From Cladorhizidae sp. MBARI D1340-BT2 (lineage: Eukaryota; Porifera; Demospongiae; Poecilosclerida; Cladorhizidae), in contig JAQNBH010000015.1 in NCBI GenBank assembly GCA_028752905.1, positions 35,818,163 to 35,882,162 on the forward strand: 64,000 nt of DNA, written 5' to 3'. Shown here piece after piece: positions 1 through 9,329 of the stretch. How positions within the stretch are numbered: the stretch's first letter is position 1; each line of letters begins with the position of its first letter. The position numbers were made by a program, and so were the translations under genes. The notes under the pieces were generated by a model. The model made no database searches. It was not told where the DNA came from and was given only the letters and a program-made list of their open reading frames with translations.

Positions 1-671
1 CTTTGTCCTCCACTGTTCCCCCTCCGACTCTGTTGGGAAGTTCCTGCTTTCTTCCCCTGTACGGCTTGGACTCCTGTTTCTGTGCTCAACCAAGAAGTCT
101 CTAACTTATCAAATCTGTCAACTAACTGCTCAAACATAGTAGCTAGCTTACGCTGGACACAGTCATTCTGGGAGTGAGGTAAGACTCCAGCTCAAGAGTA
201 GATGCTTCGTCCAACGTCTCAGGGATCCTTTAATTGACTTCAAATGCGACTTGTGCATTCTTGATCTGGCCCAGGTAAGCGATCAGGGCCAGTCTCTCCC
301 TAGCTGCCACTTCGAGCTCAGGGTACGCCTTTTCAGCAAGTATCCTGAGATCATCACCGAGATCCACCCAACTCTCAGCCTTCTTCTTTCTCCTTGTCTG
401 CATTTGGGCTTGGTACCTCTGTCTTTCAAGTGGTGGGCTCAGATCTCTCCTTCAGAGCCTTCGTACAATCGTCGAAGCTGGCTCTGGTAGCCTCGGGTAG
501 GTGTTGGAATGAGATTTGAGCATGAGCGGTCAACTGAACTTTCAACCTCTTCAGTTTGTTAGCATCGTCCCACTCGTTCACCGATGCGACATAGAGAAAG
601 TGATACTCCCACTGTGTCCAACTGCCCTCGCCATTCTAGGGGTCAGGTAGAACCAATGGTCTCACTGCCAT
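1..671 (-). pseudogene. Ty3/gypsy Gag fragment (5' part of a retroelement, truncated by window edge)
   Basis: Reading the - strand from an ATG at 671-669 gives a protein with the plan of a Ty3 Gag capsid. It has a W-T-Q-W-E-Y-H segment, then 'VNEWDDANKLKRLKVQL', a 'KKAESWVDLGDDLRILAEK' stretch and 'ARERLALIAYL'. The frame is broken by an in-frame TAG near 645, a TGA or frameshift near 430 and a TAA near 235, so this copy is dead. The nucleocapsid and pol would lie left of position 1. The adjoining primer site and LTR (688-1066) have the right order and spacing for the 5' end of a - strand element. The family assignment comes from memory of Gag alignments and was not computed. Confidence 0.7.
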
Positions 672-687
672 ACTTCTTTACACAGAT

Positions 688-707
688 GAATCCTGCCGAC
701 TAAGCCA
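688..707 (-). promoter_or_regulatory. Primer binding site, tRNA-Ser type
   Basis: The + strand reads GAATCCTGCCGACTAAGCCA. This matches the 3' end of a typical animal tRNA-Ser (ending CCTGCCGACTACGCCA) with one mismatch. It lies one base inside the LTR end at 709, the layout expected of a Ty3 minus-strand primer site. Confidence 0.65.
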
Positions 708-708
708 A

Positions 709-1066
709 TGTAGTAATGTCAATTCCCAAAGGGGAAGTAGGATGTCCGATTCGGTTGACAAGTTGTAATCACCGATAAAATTGCAGATTATATGGATCTC
801 TCTCAAGAAAAACAGCACGCACACTTATATACAAATGAGCTGTACAAATTACATAACTGTTAAGTCTAAGATACAAGAAATGATTTAAGATCCTGGACAC
901 AGCAAATCATGCCAATATTAGTTCAATGTCCTGTAAACTCTGATTTAAGCTAACATATTCTGTTGATTTCTGAGAGCCTGCTATATATACTAGACTAGAA
1001 TAAGAAAGCTCCTGGTAATTGTTAGTAGGCATTTCTATTATGCTCTACACTATTTGTTGTGGGACA
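709..1066 (-). repeat. 5' LTR of the Ty3 Gag fragment
   Basis: Bounded by TG (709) and CA (1066) on the + strand: TGTAGTAATG...GTGGGACA, 358 bp. It abuts the tRNA-Ser-type primer site and the Gag fragment. The partner LTR lies outside the window, so the outer boundary and target duplication are unproven. Confidence 0.5.
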
Positions 1067-1141
1067 TTTGGATTATCTTCACTGGTCCTGCAGAATATAA
1101 ATCCTTCTACTGTCTCTGGTTGAAGAGTAACTTCTTTTCAT

Positions 1142-1660
1142 GTGACCTTGGAGCCAAATGTAAAACTTGAACCGAAATATGTACTGGAGAAACTCGACAG
1201 CGATATAAGTGTTCATCAAAAAGCCTTTTCAGAAATTTACTGTATTTACTCGATTAGATCACGCCCTGTCCTTGAAGAAAATGCGCACCATTTTACTATA
1301 TTGAAATACACAGATCAACCCTTGATTAGACAATGCACCAGCAGAAAGTATGAAAGCTCCAGAGAAAAATACTGTCCAGTGAGGTGAAGAAATTATGGCA
1401 ACCTGTCACCATTGAAGTGGTAGCCAAGTCCATCAAAAGTTGCAATGTTTCAGTTGAGACAGATAAGTCATGCATGATAACAGCATTCACTGGTAAGCCT
1501 TGGCAATTAGCAGAAAGTGCTGCAGCGAACATTGCCAGCAAGACAGCCAATTCTACAGAAAAGGTGGGAGAGACTAACAGTTACAATCCCGTTGCAAGTT
1601 GCAAAGCTGACTATGAAGAAGATGAAACTAATGGTGGCAGAGGAGGAAGGAACTGTGGTG
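1142..1660 (+). pseudogene. pogo/Tigger-like transposase C-terminal relic
   Basis: About 1346-1480 reads 'SRKYESSREK' and then 'VTIEVVAKSIKSCNVSVETD' after a frame break. This resembles the C-terminal region of CENP-B/pogo-type DDE transposases, where '(V/I)xVExVxKSFKxCGISxxxDGTED' is typical. An Asp/Glu-rich tail follows. The frame stops exactly at the TA where the next transposon begins (1661). The upstream half (1142-1340) is open but I do not recognise it. No catalytic residues are present. This is the remnant into which the larger TA-flanked transposon inserted. Confidence 0.4.
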
Positions 1661-1662
1661 TA

Positions 1663-1693
1663 TAGTGCTTGACATCATAAGTGCCCGAAATGA
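1663..1693 (+). repeat. Left terminal inverted repeat of the TA transposon
   Basis: TAGTGCTTGACATCATAAGT followed by GCCCGAAATGA. It pairs with the reverse complement of 10255-10285 apart from a 3-base insertion and a few substitutions. Confidence 0.75.
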
Positions 1694-1794
1694 CCATCAA
1701 AATAAAAAATAAAATATCTAACTTAAACATAAAAATCAGTGGAAATATTCTAAATAGATATATCTTCCAAATAAAAATGCTATTAACTTTGTAC

Positions 1795-2047
1795 CTATTC
1801 TTTTCCTGCCTTCTTCCCTTCTAGATAAGCCATTTCATATTCCTTGACTCTTCTGAAAAACTTGCGGATTAAATCCGTTGATACAGAGTCCAGATCAGGA
1901 TCAATAATACTCCGCGGGCATGCGAAAGTAAAATTTGTGTGTATCCTTGTGTACACTTTGCTTGACCCCAGACCCTCTCTATGGGGTTCAGTTCTCAGTG
2001 GAACTTCGGTAAAAAAATTCCTTCTACACCTTTTGATGCCAGGTAAT
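1795..2047 (-). pseudogene. Transposase, C-terminal third (third acidic residue)
   Basis: Immediately left of the GTAAT target duplication, the - strand continues the DDE transposase interrupted at 7458. The frame reads 'LPKFH', then TGA where related proteins often have Cys, then 'ELNPIERVWGQAK'. The Glu of NPIE is the expected third catalytic residue. About 30 codons later the frame shifts into 'DLDSVSTDLIRKFFRRVKEY' and 'AYLEGKKAGKE', the usual family tail. At least one stop and one frameshift make it non-functional. Confidence 0.65.
2043..2047. repeat. Target site duplication of the nested Ty3 element, left copy
   Basis: GTAAT at 2043-2047 matches GTAAT at 7454-7458 on the far side of the element. 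It marks one 5.4-kb insertion event into the transposase coding region. Confidence 0.85.
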
Positions 2048-2113
2048 TGTCGTCGAAAAACAACCTTCCTTGTCACAACACTTTAGCTGCACAAGCGATC
2101 CTTGTTCTCGTAC
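2048..2113 (-). repeat. Truncated 3' LTR (66-bp stub) of the Gmr1-like element
   Basis: It starts TGTCGTCGAAAAACAACCTT like the 5' LTR at 6825 and differs at only a few positions over its length. It then stops where RNase H sequence begins at about 2114. Only the outer end survives, so the U3 part, the polypurine tract and the end of pol were deleted after insertion. Confidence 0.8.
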
Positions 2114-3420
2114 ACCGGTGTTGGATGGTAAAATTGAAATCTTGAAGGGCCAAAGCCCATCACGATAGTCGTCCGTGGCTATCCTTCAAGTTGGCCAAGT
2201 ATGCTAGGGGGTTGTGGTCGGTCTCGACGATGAAGTGCCGACCCTCTAGGTACACCCGGAAGTGACGAATCCCGTCCACTATGGCCAGTGCCTCCCTTTC
2301 GATTGTCGAGTAGTTCTGTTCACGTGGCAGCAACTTCCTGGAGCCATATCCCACCGGATGTTTGTCTCCCTGGTCGTCCTTCTGGCTCAACACATAGCCC
2401 AGGCCCACGGCCGACGCATCAGTCTGCAGGACAAACATATGTACTTGCCCAATTGGGCGATAACAAAACAGGGTGATCACTTAGTGAATATTTCAATTGG
2501 CTAAAAGCTCTGTCGCACTGACTATTCCATACTATGTTATTGGACATGGCTTTCTTAGTTAGATTGGTTAGGGGAGCAGCTACTTCCGAAAAGTTAGGTA
2601 TAAACCTTCTATAATATCTTGCTAACCCTAATAAAGCCCTCATGTTTTTCTTCGTTCTTGGTTGGGTGTAGGTGGATATAGCCTCCACCTTACATGCTAA
2701 AGGCTTAACGCGGCCCCGCCCTACCTCATGCCCTAGGTAGGTACAATTACTTCTGCCAAACTGGCATTTCTCCAGTTTAATTCTTAATCCCGCGTTCCGC
2801 AAATGCCTTAGGACAATTCGAATATGTTCAATGTGCTCCTGCCATGTGTGACTAAAAATGACGATGTCATCAAGGTAGGCAGCAGTGAACTCTGCCAAAC
2901 CTTTCAGCACATGATCTATCAATCTCTGAAACGTTGAGGGGGCCGATACCAAACCGAAGGGCATTGCAGTGAATTGATATTTACCATAGGGAGTAATGAA
3001 GGCTGTCTTCGCCCTACTACTCCCTTCCACTGGCACTTGGTAGTATCCTTTGGTGAGGTCTAAGGTGGTAATGTATTCGGCACCCCCCAAGTTATCGATC
3101 AATTCCTCGATATGAGGTAAAGATAAGGGTCTTTTACAGTTACATTGTTCAACTTGCGGAAGTCGATGCACATCCTTCTTGTGCCACCCTTCTTTGGCAC
3201 AAGAATGATGGGGGCTGCCCAAGGGCTATTACTAGGTTCGATTATCCCCTGTTCTAGAAGTGTTTTAGTTCATTCTCTAAATATTCCTTGGAGGCTTGGG
3301 CTAGCCTATAGGCTGGTAAGCGAATGGGTGGGGCATCTCCCGTAGGAATTACATGTTCCACCAATTGCGTCCTGCCTGGTACATCCTGGATGACATCCGC
3401 AAACTCATCTTTCACATCTG
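2114..3420 (-). pseudogene. Reverse transcriptase and RNase H of the Gmr1-like element
   Basis: The RT N-terminus begins inside the integrase reading frame (about 3420-3254), with 'VEHVIPTGDAPPIRLPAYRL' directly following the integrase C-terminus. It resumes after a frame break at 3222-3254 with 'TTLDLTKGYYQVPV', 'MPFGLVSAPSTFQRLIDHVL', the catalytic 'YLDDIV' and a typical thumb. RNase H follows in another frame (2480-2160) with 'LQTDASAVGLGYVL', 'IEREALAI' and 'VETDHNPL', so its acidic residues are kept. A TGA at about 2159 interrupts the conserved end and the frame then runs into the LTR stub. Family and domain order are clear; activity is lost. Confidence 0.85.
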
Positions 3421-4560
3421 TTATTTGGGCAGACTGGGACAAGGATAGAACAACTTTTTGTTCTTCCTGCTGGGTTGGGTTGCTCAGGTGAACTGAGTCA
3501 GATATCTCTTCACCAATGAAAACTGCTGCTGAAGGCGCATGCCACTCTTTGAGGGCGTTCACATGAAAGGTTTTGAGGGGCTTACCCACCTTTCCCACAT
3601 CAATTTGAAACGTGACATCAGTCACTTTCTTCTTCACCTCGAATGGTCCCTGCCATTCGTTGAGGAGTTTGTTTTTGATCCTGGGGCGGAAGGCCAAGAC
3701 AAAGTCTCCCACTTCAAAAGTGCGTTTTACCGCTTTTTTATCGTGCTGTTCTTTGTATTTGACCTTATTTCTGCGCTCGTTCTCTTGAACTAGATTGCTC
3801 ACTATCTCTAAGTTTGTTTTCAAGGTCTGTACAAACTCAGGTAAGTCTACAGTGCTTTCTTCTTCCTTGCCCTTCCAGAATCTTACTAGTTGGTCAATGG
3901 GCATTTTCATTTGTCTTCCAAAAAGTAATTCATATGGGGAAAACCCAGTGGTCCTGTGAGGCGTCCCTCGATAGGTCCACAGTATGTATGGGACGCACTT
4001 GTCCCATTCAGCACTAGGGTTTTGGGTTAATTTCCGTAACAATCTCTTCAATGTGGAGTTGAAACGCTCCACCATACCATCCGTTTGGGAGTGGTATGGG
4101 GAGGTTCGAATTCTCTTAATACCCGTGAGTCGGCATAACTGTGTCATCACCTTAGATATAAAGTTCGAGCCGTTATCAGTTAACAACTCATCTGGCAGTC
4201 CTACCCTGGATATCAGCTCTACTAGGCAATCAGCTATGGTTTCTGCTGTGGCGTTCTTCAGGGGGCAGGGGGAAAGCTTCAGGCCACCTAGTACAGTAAT
4301 CCATAATTACTAGTACGAACTTGTTCCCCCCCTTGGTCCTCTTCAGGGGACCAAAGATGTCCATGGCTATCCTACTGAATGGCTTGCCTATTATGGGTAG
4401 GGGGTGGAGAGGGCTCCAGGTTACTATAGCAGGACTTCCTTTTGGCACACTGGACAAGACTGACACAGGGTTTGGATATCGCTGGCCAAACCTGGCATTG
4501 CTACCTACTCCCTTCCTTATCTTATTTAGGGTAGGATCTCTCAACTGTTCCTTACGTAGT
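3421..4560 (-). pseudogene. Integrase of the Gmr1-like element
   Basis: The DDE core is recognisable. 'MDIFGPLKRTKGGNKFVLVI' carries the first Asp and 'TRWPEAFPL' follows. After a frame break, 'LTDNGSNFISK' has the second Asp and 'SPYHSQTDGMVERFNSTLKR' the Glu. The C-terminus has 'YSPYELLFGR'-type and 'VGDFVLAF' segments. Of the N-terminal HHCC finger only the Cys half survives, in a shifted frame near 4440-4480 ('CQSCPVCQK'). The His half is missing, so an internal deletion is likely. The same open frame continues into the RT N-terminus, which fixes the INT-RT order. Confidence 0.85.
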
Positions 4561-4759
4561 ACTTCCGGAGATATTGTGGTCATGTTCCCGGGATTCTCTG
4601 GAGCGAGGTTAACCGCGTCATCCTCGACCGGCTCTTCCTCCTCTTCTTCTGCCTCACTCCCACTGTCACTGGGTACCAGCTCACGGATAACGGGCTCGTC
4701 CTGTTGCTGCTGCAGAATCTCAACTTGCTCCTTTTGAGCCTGGTTCTTCTCCCGCGCAC

Positions 4760-5110
4760 GCGTCACCGTGATCAGTCCCAGCTCGGTGACAATGGGGAGG
4801 GGTGGAGCGACGGTCTTCTTCCTGGAAGTGTCCAGGGCTTCCCTTAGGTACTTCCTGAAATTGGGGATGTCTTGACCCATGAACATGTCACATGACAAAT
4901 GTTCCGACACCCCTACTACCATCACTTCCTCTCTTCCTTTCTCTAGCTTAATATTCACTCTAACGGCCGGGAACTGGGCTTTCGCCGAGCTGGCCATTTT
5001 GTAATTAATCTTCCACGGAAGTTAGTCATCTGGGTTCACACACCTCGGGTGCACAATACTTTTTGTACACCCAGTATCCAACAAGGCGGTGCCATTGATG
5101 GCCACCTCTC
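4760..5110 (-). pseudogene. Aspartic protease of the Gmr1-like element
   Basis: 'GTALLDTGCTKSIVHP' at about 5100-5050 carries the DTG active-site triad at the end of the Gag frame. After a stop and frame change at about 5022-4997, 'VMVVGVSEHLSCDMFMGQDI' supplies the second half of the retropepsin fold, ending in the G-x-D-I segment. An acidic linker (Glu-rich, 4690-4600) leads to integrase. Gag and protease share one frame in this copy. Confidence 0.75.
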
Positions 5111-6252
5111 TCATCCACTCAGGTAAATTCTCTCTCTGGGATAGGGCACAGTGGCCCTTTTCAATTTTTACCCTACAATCTCTTTGAAAGTGGCCCTTCT
5201 TTCCACACCTAAAACACTCTAGGCTTCTGGGGTCTCTGGTTTGAGGTGCCTGCTCACTTCCTCTTTGGGAATTATATCCACTGTTTTTCTGGGGGATATA
5301 TCCACTACTCTGCTGTCTACTGGGTTGGTCAAACCTGTGTTGGGGACGCCCACTCTCTCGCGGCTCCCTGCTGTAATAGTTGGGGTGGTTAGTCTCCCTG
5401 GGAGGCATGGTTCTTCTCCCTTTCTGGTCAGGTCGGTGGGCCATCTCTTGGTCTCTGTCGCCCCGAGGGATGCCCAGGTGTCTCACTACATCCTCCTTCA
5501 ACTCGTCATAACTTCCAGGGGCCTGCTGTCGCATTTTGCTCTCTAGCCACCGAGGTAGCTTCTGTAGGGTTAACTCATATAACAGAAAATCAAATGTACT
5601 CTTACTCTCCGATTCTATCCAACGACTGAAAATCTGCTTCCTATCTCTGAACCAGACTTCAGGCTTGCTCACATCAAAGGTTACGTCAAAGATCTTCCGT
5701 CTGTAGGACTCTGACGTGACCTGGTAAGTGGATTTCAAAATCTCACAGATAATTCCAAAATCCTCCTGGTCCTCAGCTGCTAGTGAGGCAACAGCCAACA
5801 TACCTTGCCCAGCTAACGCACTCCTCAGATGCACACACCACATATTGGCCGGCCATGCATTTGCATGCGCTATCACTTTAAATAGGTCTAAATAAGCACC
5901 CATGTCATCCACACCCTCTACATACTTTTGTAGCTTGAACTGGGGTGCTGGAGGTGGAGGGTCTTGTCTCCGATCCATAGTTCGCTTCATGTCCGTCATC
6001 ATCTGAACCATGCGCTGTTCTTGGCGTTCCTGCCGGTCTTGCTCTATCTCTCTGTTCTGCTTCACGCTGGTCCGTCTCTTCTTCCCTTCTTGCCTTGGAC
6101 TCCTCAGCCTTGATGAAACGGTCCATCAACAGGGTCCTGGACAAAACATGCTCTTCATGCAGCTCTGCGGGAGTCTCCTCGAGACCTCCAGGGGTTTGGA
6201 ATATACTCCCACTCCGTAAGTGTCGGTCTTCTCCCGGTCGCTTCTGCAACAT
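5111..6252 (-). pseudogene. Gag of the Gmr1-like element with SCAN-like capsid and CCHC knuckle
   Basis: Two overlapping frames (6252-5905 and 6065-5022) together give a Gag. It has a charged Glu/Arg-rich coiled N-terminus, 'PAPQFKLQKYVEGVDDMGAY', then a helical capsid segment at about 5700-5490. That segment contains 'YRRKIFDVTFDV', 'IFSRWIESESKSTFDFLLYE' and 'LQKLPRWLESKMRQQAPGSY', resembling the SCAN domain (WL..E..tk..ilell.LEqFl..LP..l..wv....P). An Arg/Ser/Gln-rich linker and one zinc knuckle, 'CFRCGKKGHFQRDC' (about 5220-5175), follow. One frameshift near 6000 separates the halves. Confidence 0.75.
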
Positions 6253-6472
6253 CGCTTCACTGTACTGTATTAAAGAAAGAAGAGAAGAAAAATATATATT
6301 TTTGCCTCACGCAAAACGCGGGCATTACAAAGCTATCAGTAGCACCAGAACCACTGTGACAATAAGAACAGAAATATGCAAGTGTCCCGCAAGACTAATA
6401 TACACTATTTCCTGGCTACGCGCGAATGCGGCTAATCCAAACAAGAAATAAAGATGTAAATTTCCCGAAGGA

Positions 6473-6751
6473 CTAAAACACTAGTTCAATCGATACTACG
6501 TCCAACTTGCGCAATTTTCCCTCTAATTGACGCAATTTTGTCTCGACGTGGCGCAATCTTCTTTCCAGGGCTTCCTTTTCTTGGGAACTCCTGTCAAAAC
6601 TCTGGCCTTCTTGCCTCCCAGCAGATCCAGTTCCTTCCCGAATGGATATCTGTTCGCAAGTTACCTTCTCAGGTTCACCAGTCTCTGTGTTGATGTACTT
6701 CCTGGTCCTCGTTACCACTTCCCTGAAGTTCTTAGAAGTACAAAAACTCAT
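6473..6751 (-). CDS. Short coiled-coil ORF upstream of Gag in the Gmr1-like element
   Basis: A 92-codon frame between the primer site and Gag. It contains 'REVVTRTRKYINTETGEPEK' and a C-terminal heptad-like stretch 'LERRLRHVETKLRQLEGKLR'. It may be the original Gag N-terminus cut off by a stop or frameshift, or a separate leader ORF. I do not recognise a family. Confidence 0.4.
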   Translation of the reverse strand: MSFCTSKNFREVVTRTRKYINTETGEPEKVTCEQISIREGTGSAGRQEGQSFDRSSQEKEALERRLRHVETKLRQLEGKLRKLDVVSIELVF

Positions 6752-6804
6752 GCAAGCAACAACAATGAATAATTGTTACTTCAACTCAGGATCTCACTCT
6801 TTGA

Positions 6805-6823
6805 GATCCCACTTCTGCCACCA
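6805..6823 (-). promoter_or_regulatory. Primer binding site, tRNA-Leu type
   Basis: The + strand reads GATCCCACTTCTGCCACCA. Animal tRNA-Leu 3' ends read AATCCCACTTCTGACA plus CCA, so there are two mismatches in 19. One base separates it from the LTR end at 6825. Confidence 0.65.
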
Positions 6824-6824
6824 A

Positions 6825-7453
6825 TGTCGTCGAAAAACAACCTTCCTTGTCACGGACACTTTAGCCGGACAAGCGATCCTTGTTCTCGTACGCCGTCGTA
6901 AGTATTTGCTCCCAGTCAACCTACTGGACCACACAATACAAACCAAACTCAGCCCTCCCTTCTGGAGCCACTGGCTACCAAGCAACAAAATAATAGTTAC
7001 TTAAATGAATAACAATTTTAGGTATTCACAAATGAGATAACAAAACGTAATAACGAACAGTCTGATAGAATAACAGTCTCTGGTATTCCTATCTTAGTAG
7101 ATTCTGTTCAATGGAGTTTCGGGTTCGCTGTTATCTAATCTTAGCTAGCACACATCATTCCTTTTATACTAATGGTAAAACATAATGTCATTAAATATTC
7201 TAAGTACCCTATATGGTCCTGTTCGAGGGCTGCCCTGACGTGAAGTCTTGCGGCTGCTCAATGGATGTGCGGCTGTCTGGCGATTGAAATGATTTGTCAG
7301 CACCATCTGGTTGGCATGTTTTCTCCCATAATTGATCCTTGCTGTGGTCGGCATGTTCTCTCCCTTCTCTTTCGTTTGTGTAAGTTTTCAGGGCTGGGGG
7401 AAAAGGGCACAAGGGTTGGGTGTCTTCAGTCAGGGAGGTAGGTTTCCCTGACA
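6825..7453 (-). repeat. 5' LTR of the Gmr1-like element
   Basis: A 629-bp LTR. In element orientation it starts TGTCAGGGAAACC and ends CGACGACA. A TATA-like AGTATAAAAGG lies near 7170 on the - strand and would serve as the LTR promoter. The outer edge abuts the GTAAT duplication at 7454-7458. Confidence 0.85.
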
Positions 7454-7458
7454 GTAAT
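7454..7458. repeat. Target site duplication of the nested Ty3 element, right copy
   Basis: GTAAT, identical to 2043-2047. On the - strand the transposase sequence runs up to this duplication and resumes past the element. Confidence 0.85.
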
Positions 7459-8697
7459 GCTCAACTAGAGTCTTTTCAGTCCTGAAGTCATCATGACATG
7501 AAAGAATAGTGCGCATGTCATCAGCAAGTAAAGTAGATGTGTTGATACCCATCTCCTCTAGAATTTGTTTCATTCCTTTGGTATACCTCTTCTATTCACT
7601 AGTTTCTGCACTCTTCTTCCCCAAATGGTGTCCTTCATACATAGTTGAGCTCCCGCAGGTTTTACATTCATTGCCTTAGCATTTAAGGCATCTTCAGCGA
7701 AGGCACGATGCTAGCTGCTCTGGTCAAATACAAAAACTACTTTACACTTGTCTGATGGGTACTTGAAAGCGGCGATCTGAACAGCATCCTCTACATTTTT
7801 CATGGATCTCTCACTGTTTATCCTTCCTTTTCAGCCCCGTATTCCAAAAATGCTCGTGCTGTTGTTGGCAAAGTTGGGTCTGCATGCTTTGCAAGAGCTG
7901 CTTCACTATTTGAGAGTCTCAAGAAGCCATTGTGTTCTTCAACATAATCAGACACCATTATGCCTGCCCCTTTGGTCTTCGGTTGAATTATCGGATCATC
8001 ACCTGTGGCCCATGCCCAATGTTGCCCTTCATTCGTGCTAAAGATGCTTTCGTCATGGTAGATCAGTACTAGTTTCTTTCTAAATTCTGCATCTGTTGGA
8101 GGAGTTGTGTTTCTTTCATCGCTTGGCAGAGGAGGAGGCAGATAGTTATTACGTAACTTCTTGAAACATGTCCAAATACTCATTGCGGTGTGCAACAACA
8201 TCATCCCTTTCATGTCCATCAACATAAGCTCCCTTCTTATGACTCTGGGGACGATACCCAAGGCGATGAAGCCATCTTGTGGCAGCTCGTAGGCCAATGG
8301 AGCGAGGAAAGTTGGATGGCAGGTTATTTGATGGCAATAGTTCATTATTTAACAATGCACAGAAAGAACTTGCAGTCATGTTTGCCTCACCCTTTTTAAC
8401 ATCATATTCTCTAATCCACATGGAAGCTTCCAGCCGAAGATTTTCATCACTGAAGAGAGACAGACTTTTATATTTTCCTCGTCTTTCATCTTTGAACGAC
8501 CCATCATTTGCAAGGAAGTCCTTTCTGTAGCCACGCACAGCCTTCTCATTAAAGCTGTTAATCCAAGCAGACTCTAGAGCAGAAGCAGTAGCCGTGTACT
8601 TGAAGCGCTTCTGTAGGGTTATGTCGTGGAAACGCTCCAGGCCTTGTAGTTTACAGAACACTTAATCTGCAGAACCTCGATACCTGTCCTTCCAAGA
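7459..8697 (-). pseudogene. DDE transposase, central part (first two acidic residues)
   Basis: Open frames at 8661-8149 and 8345-7818 cover the middle of the transposase. In order they show 'RYRPQ'-type helix-turn-helix sequence ('TRWLHRLGYRPQSHKKGAY'), 'VDGHERDDVVAHRNEYLDMF', 'LIYHDESIFSTNEGQHW' with the first catalytic Asp, 'KGAGIMVSDYV', and past a stop 'VVFVFDQSS' with the second Asp near 7715-7735. 'HRAFAEDALNAKAMNVKPAG' follows. Frameshifts and stops are scattered. The same architecture (HDES, FDQSxxH, NPIE) is familiar from multicopy proteins of invertebrates and fungi. The left end is cut by the Gmr1-like insertion and the right end by the LTR at 8698. Confidence 0.65.
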
Positions 8698-9329
8698 TGT
8701 CGTAAGGGATGCTCGGTCTCTTCTAGACGTCCTACAACCCAAACCAAACTCAGCAACTATACCCACCCGGTAAGTGCTGGATACCTTGAGGTAAGAATTT
8801 AGTTACCCCCTGAAATAAGAACTAGTAATAATGGTTATTACTAGTAATGAGATAAAGTCAGAGCATGTAATACAAACAGTATTACAAAGTAAGAACTAAA
8901 GTTACAGTGAAGTCTCGATACTGATAGGCTGTATTTTGCAGTGTCTTCAATTACTACATGACAATATCTAAAATAAACCTAGCTAACACATTCCTTTTAT
9001 AGTCTAGCTAACATATAATGTCATTAGATATTCTATCACAAATATTGACCTTATAGGGTCCTAACTAGTGCAGTTTCTGACGTCACGTCAGTGGTGAGCA
9101 ATCGGTTGCTCTATTAGTCTTGGTGGCGCTGTGGTCTTTCTCCTGGCCACAGCATCTGTTGTGTATCTCGGTCTCATGCTGCTTGGGTCTTCTGTGGTTC
9201 CCACGACATCTTGCGTGTGTGTGGAGATCTTGTCCTGATGTGGTTGTTCTGGTTCTTTGTGGTTCGGGAATGGAGCCATGATGTCTGGTGGTCGGTTGGC
9301 GACTTCATTAGTCAGGGATTTCCCTGACA
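8698..9329 (-). repeat. Solo LTR, diverged relative of the Gmr1-like LTR
   Basis: Runs TGTCGTAAGG...TTTCCCTGACA, 632 bp. It shares blocks with the LTR at 6825-7453: 'AACCAAACTCAGC', 'CTAGCTAACA' plus 'CATTCCTTTTATA', 'TAATGTCATTAGATATTCT', and the inner palindrome near the end. It splits the transposase, whose frame continues on both sides. Flanks (CCAAGA and GGTTAG) show no target duplication, so it arose by something other than a clean solo-LTR event or the ends have decayed. Confidence 0.65.

Larger units (their letters stand above)
2048..7453 (-). mobile_element. Ty3 element with integrase upstream of RT (Gmr1-type order)
   Basis: A - strand LTR element flanked by GTAAT duplications. In element order it has the 5' LTR (7453-6825), a tRNA-Leu-type primer site, a coiled-coil ORF, Gag with a CCHC knuckle, protease, integrase, reverse transcriptase, RNase H, and a 66-bp stub of the 3' LTR. 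Integrase precedes RT, opposite to ordinary Ty3/gypsy elements. Gmr1-like elements are the known Ty3 group with this Ty1/copia-like order. The copy is dead: it has several frameshifts, part of the integrase zinc finger is deleted, and the 3' LTR is truncated. Confidence 0.85.

Noticed and set aside
8698..9329. Target duplication of the LTR at 8698-9329
   Set aside because: Flanks CCAAGA and GGTTAG do not match, so none is claimed.
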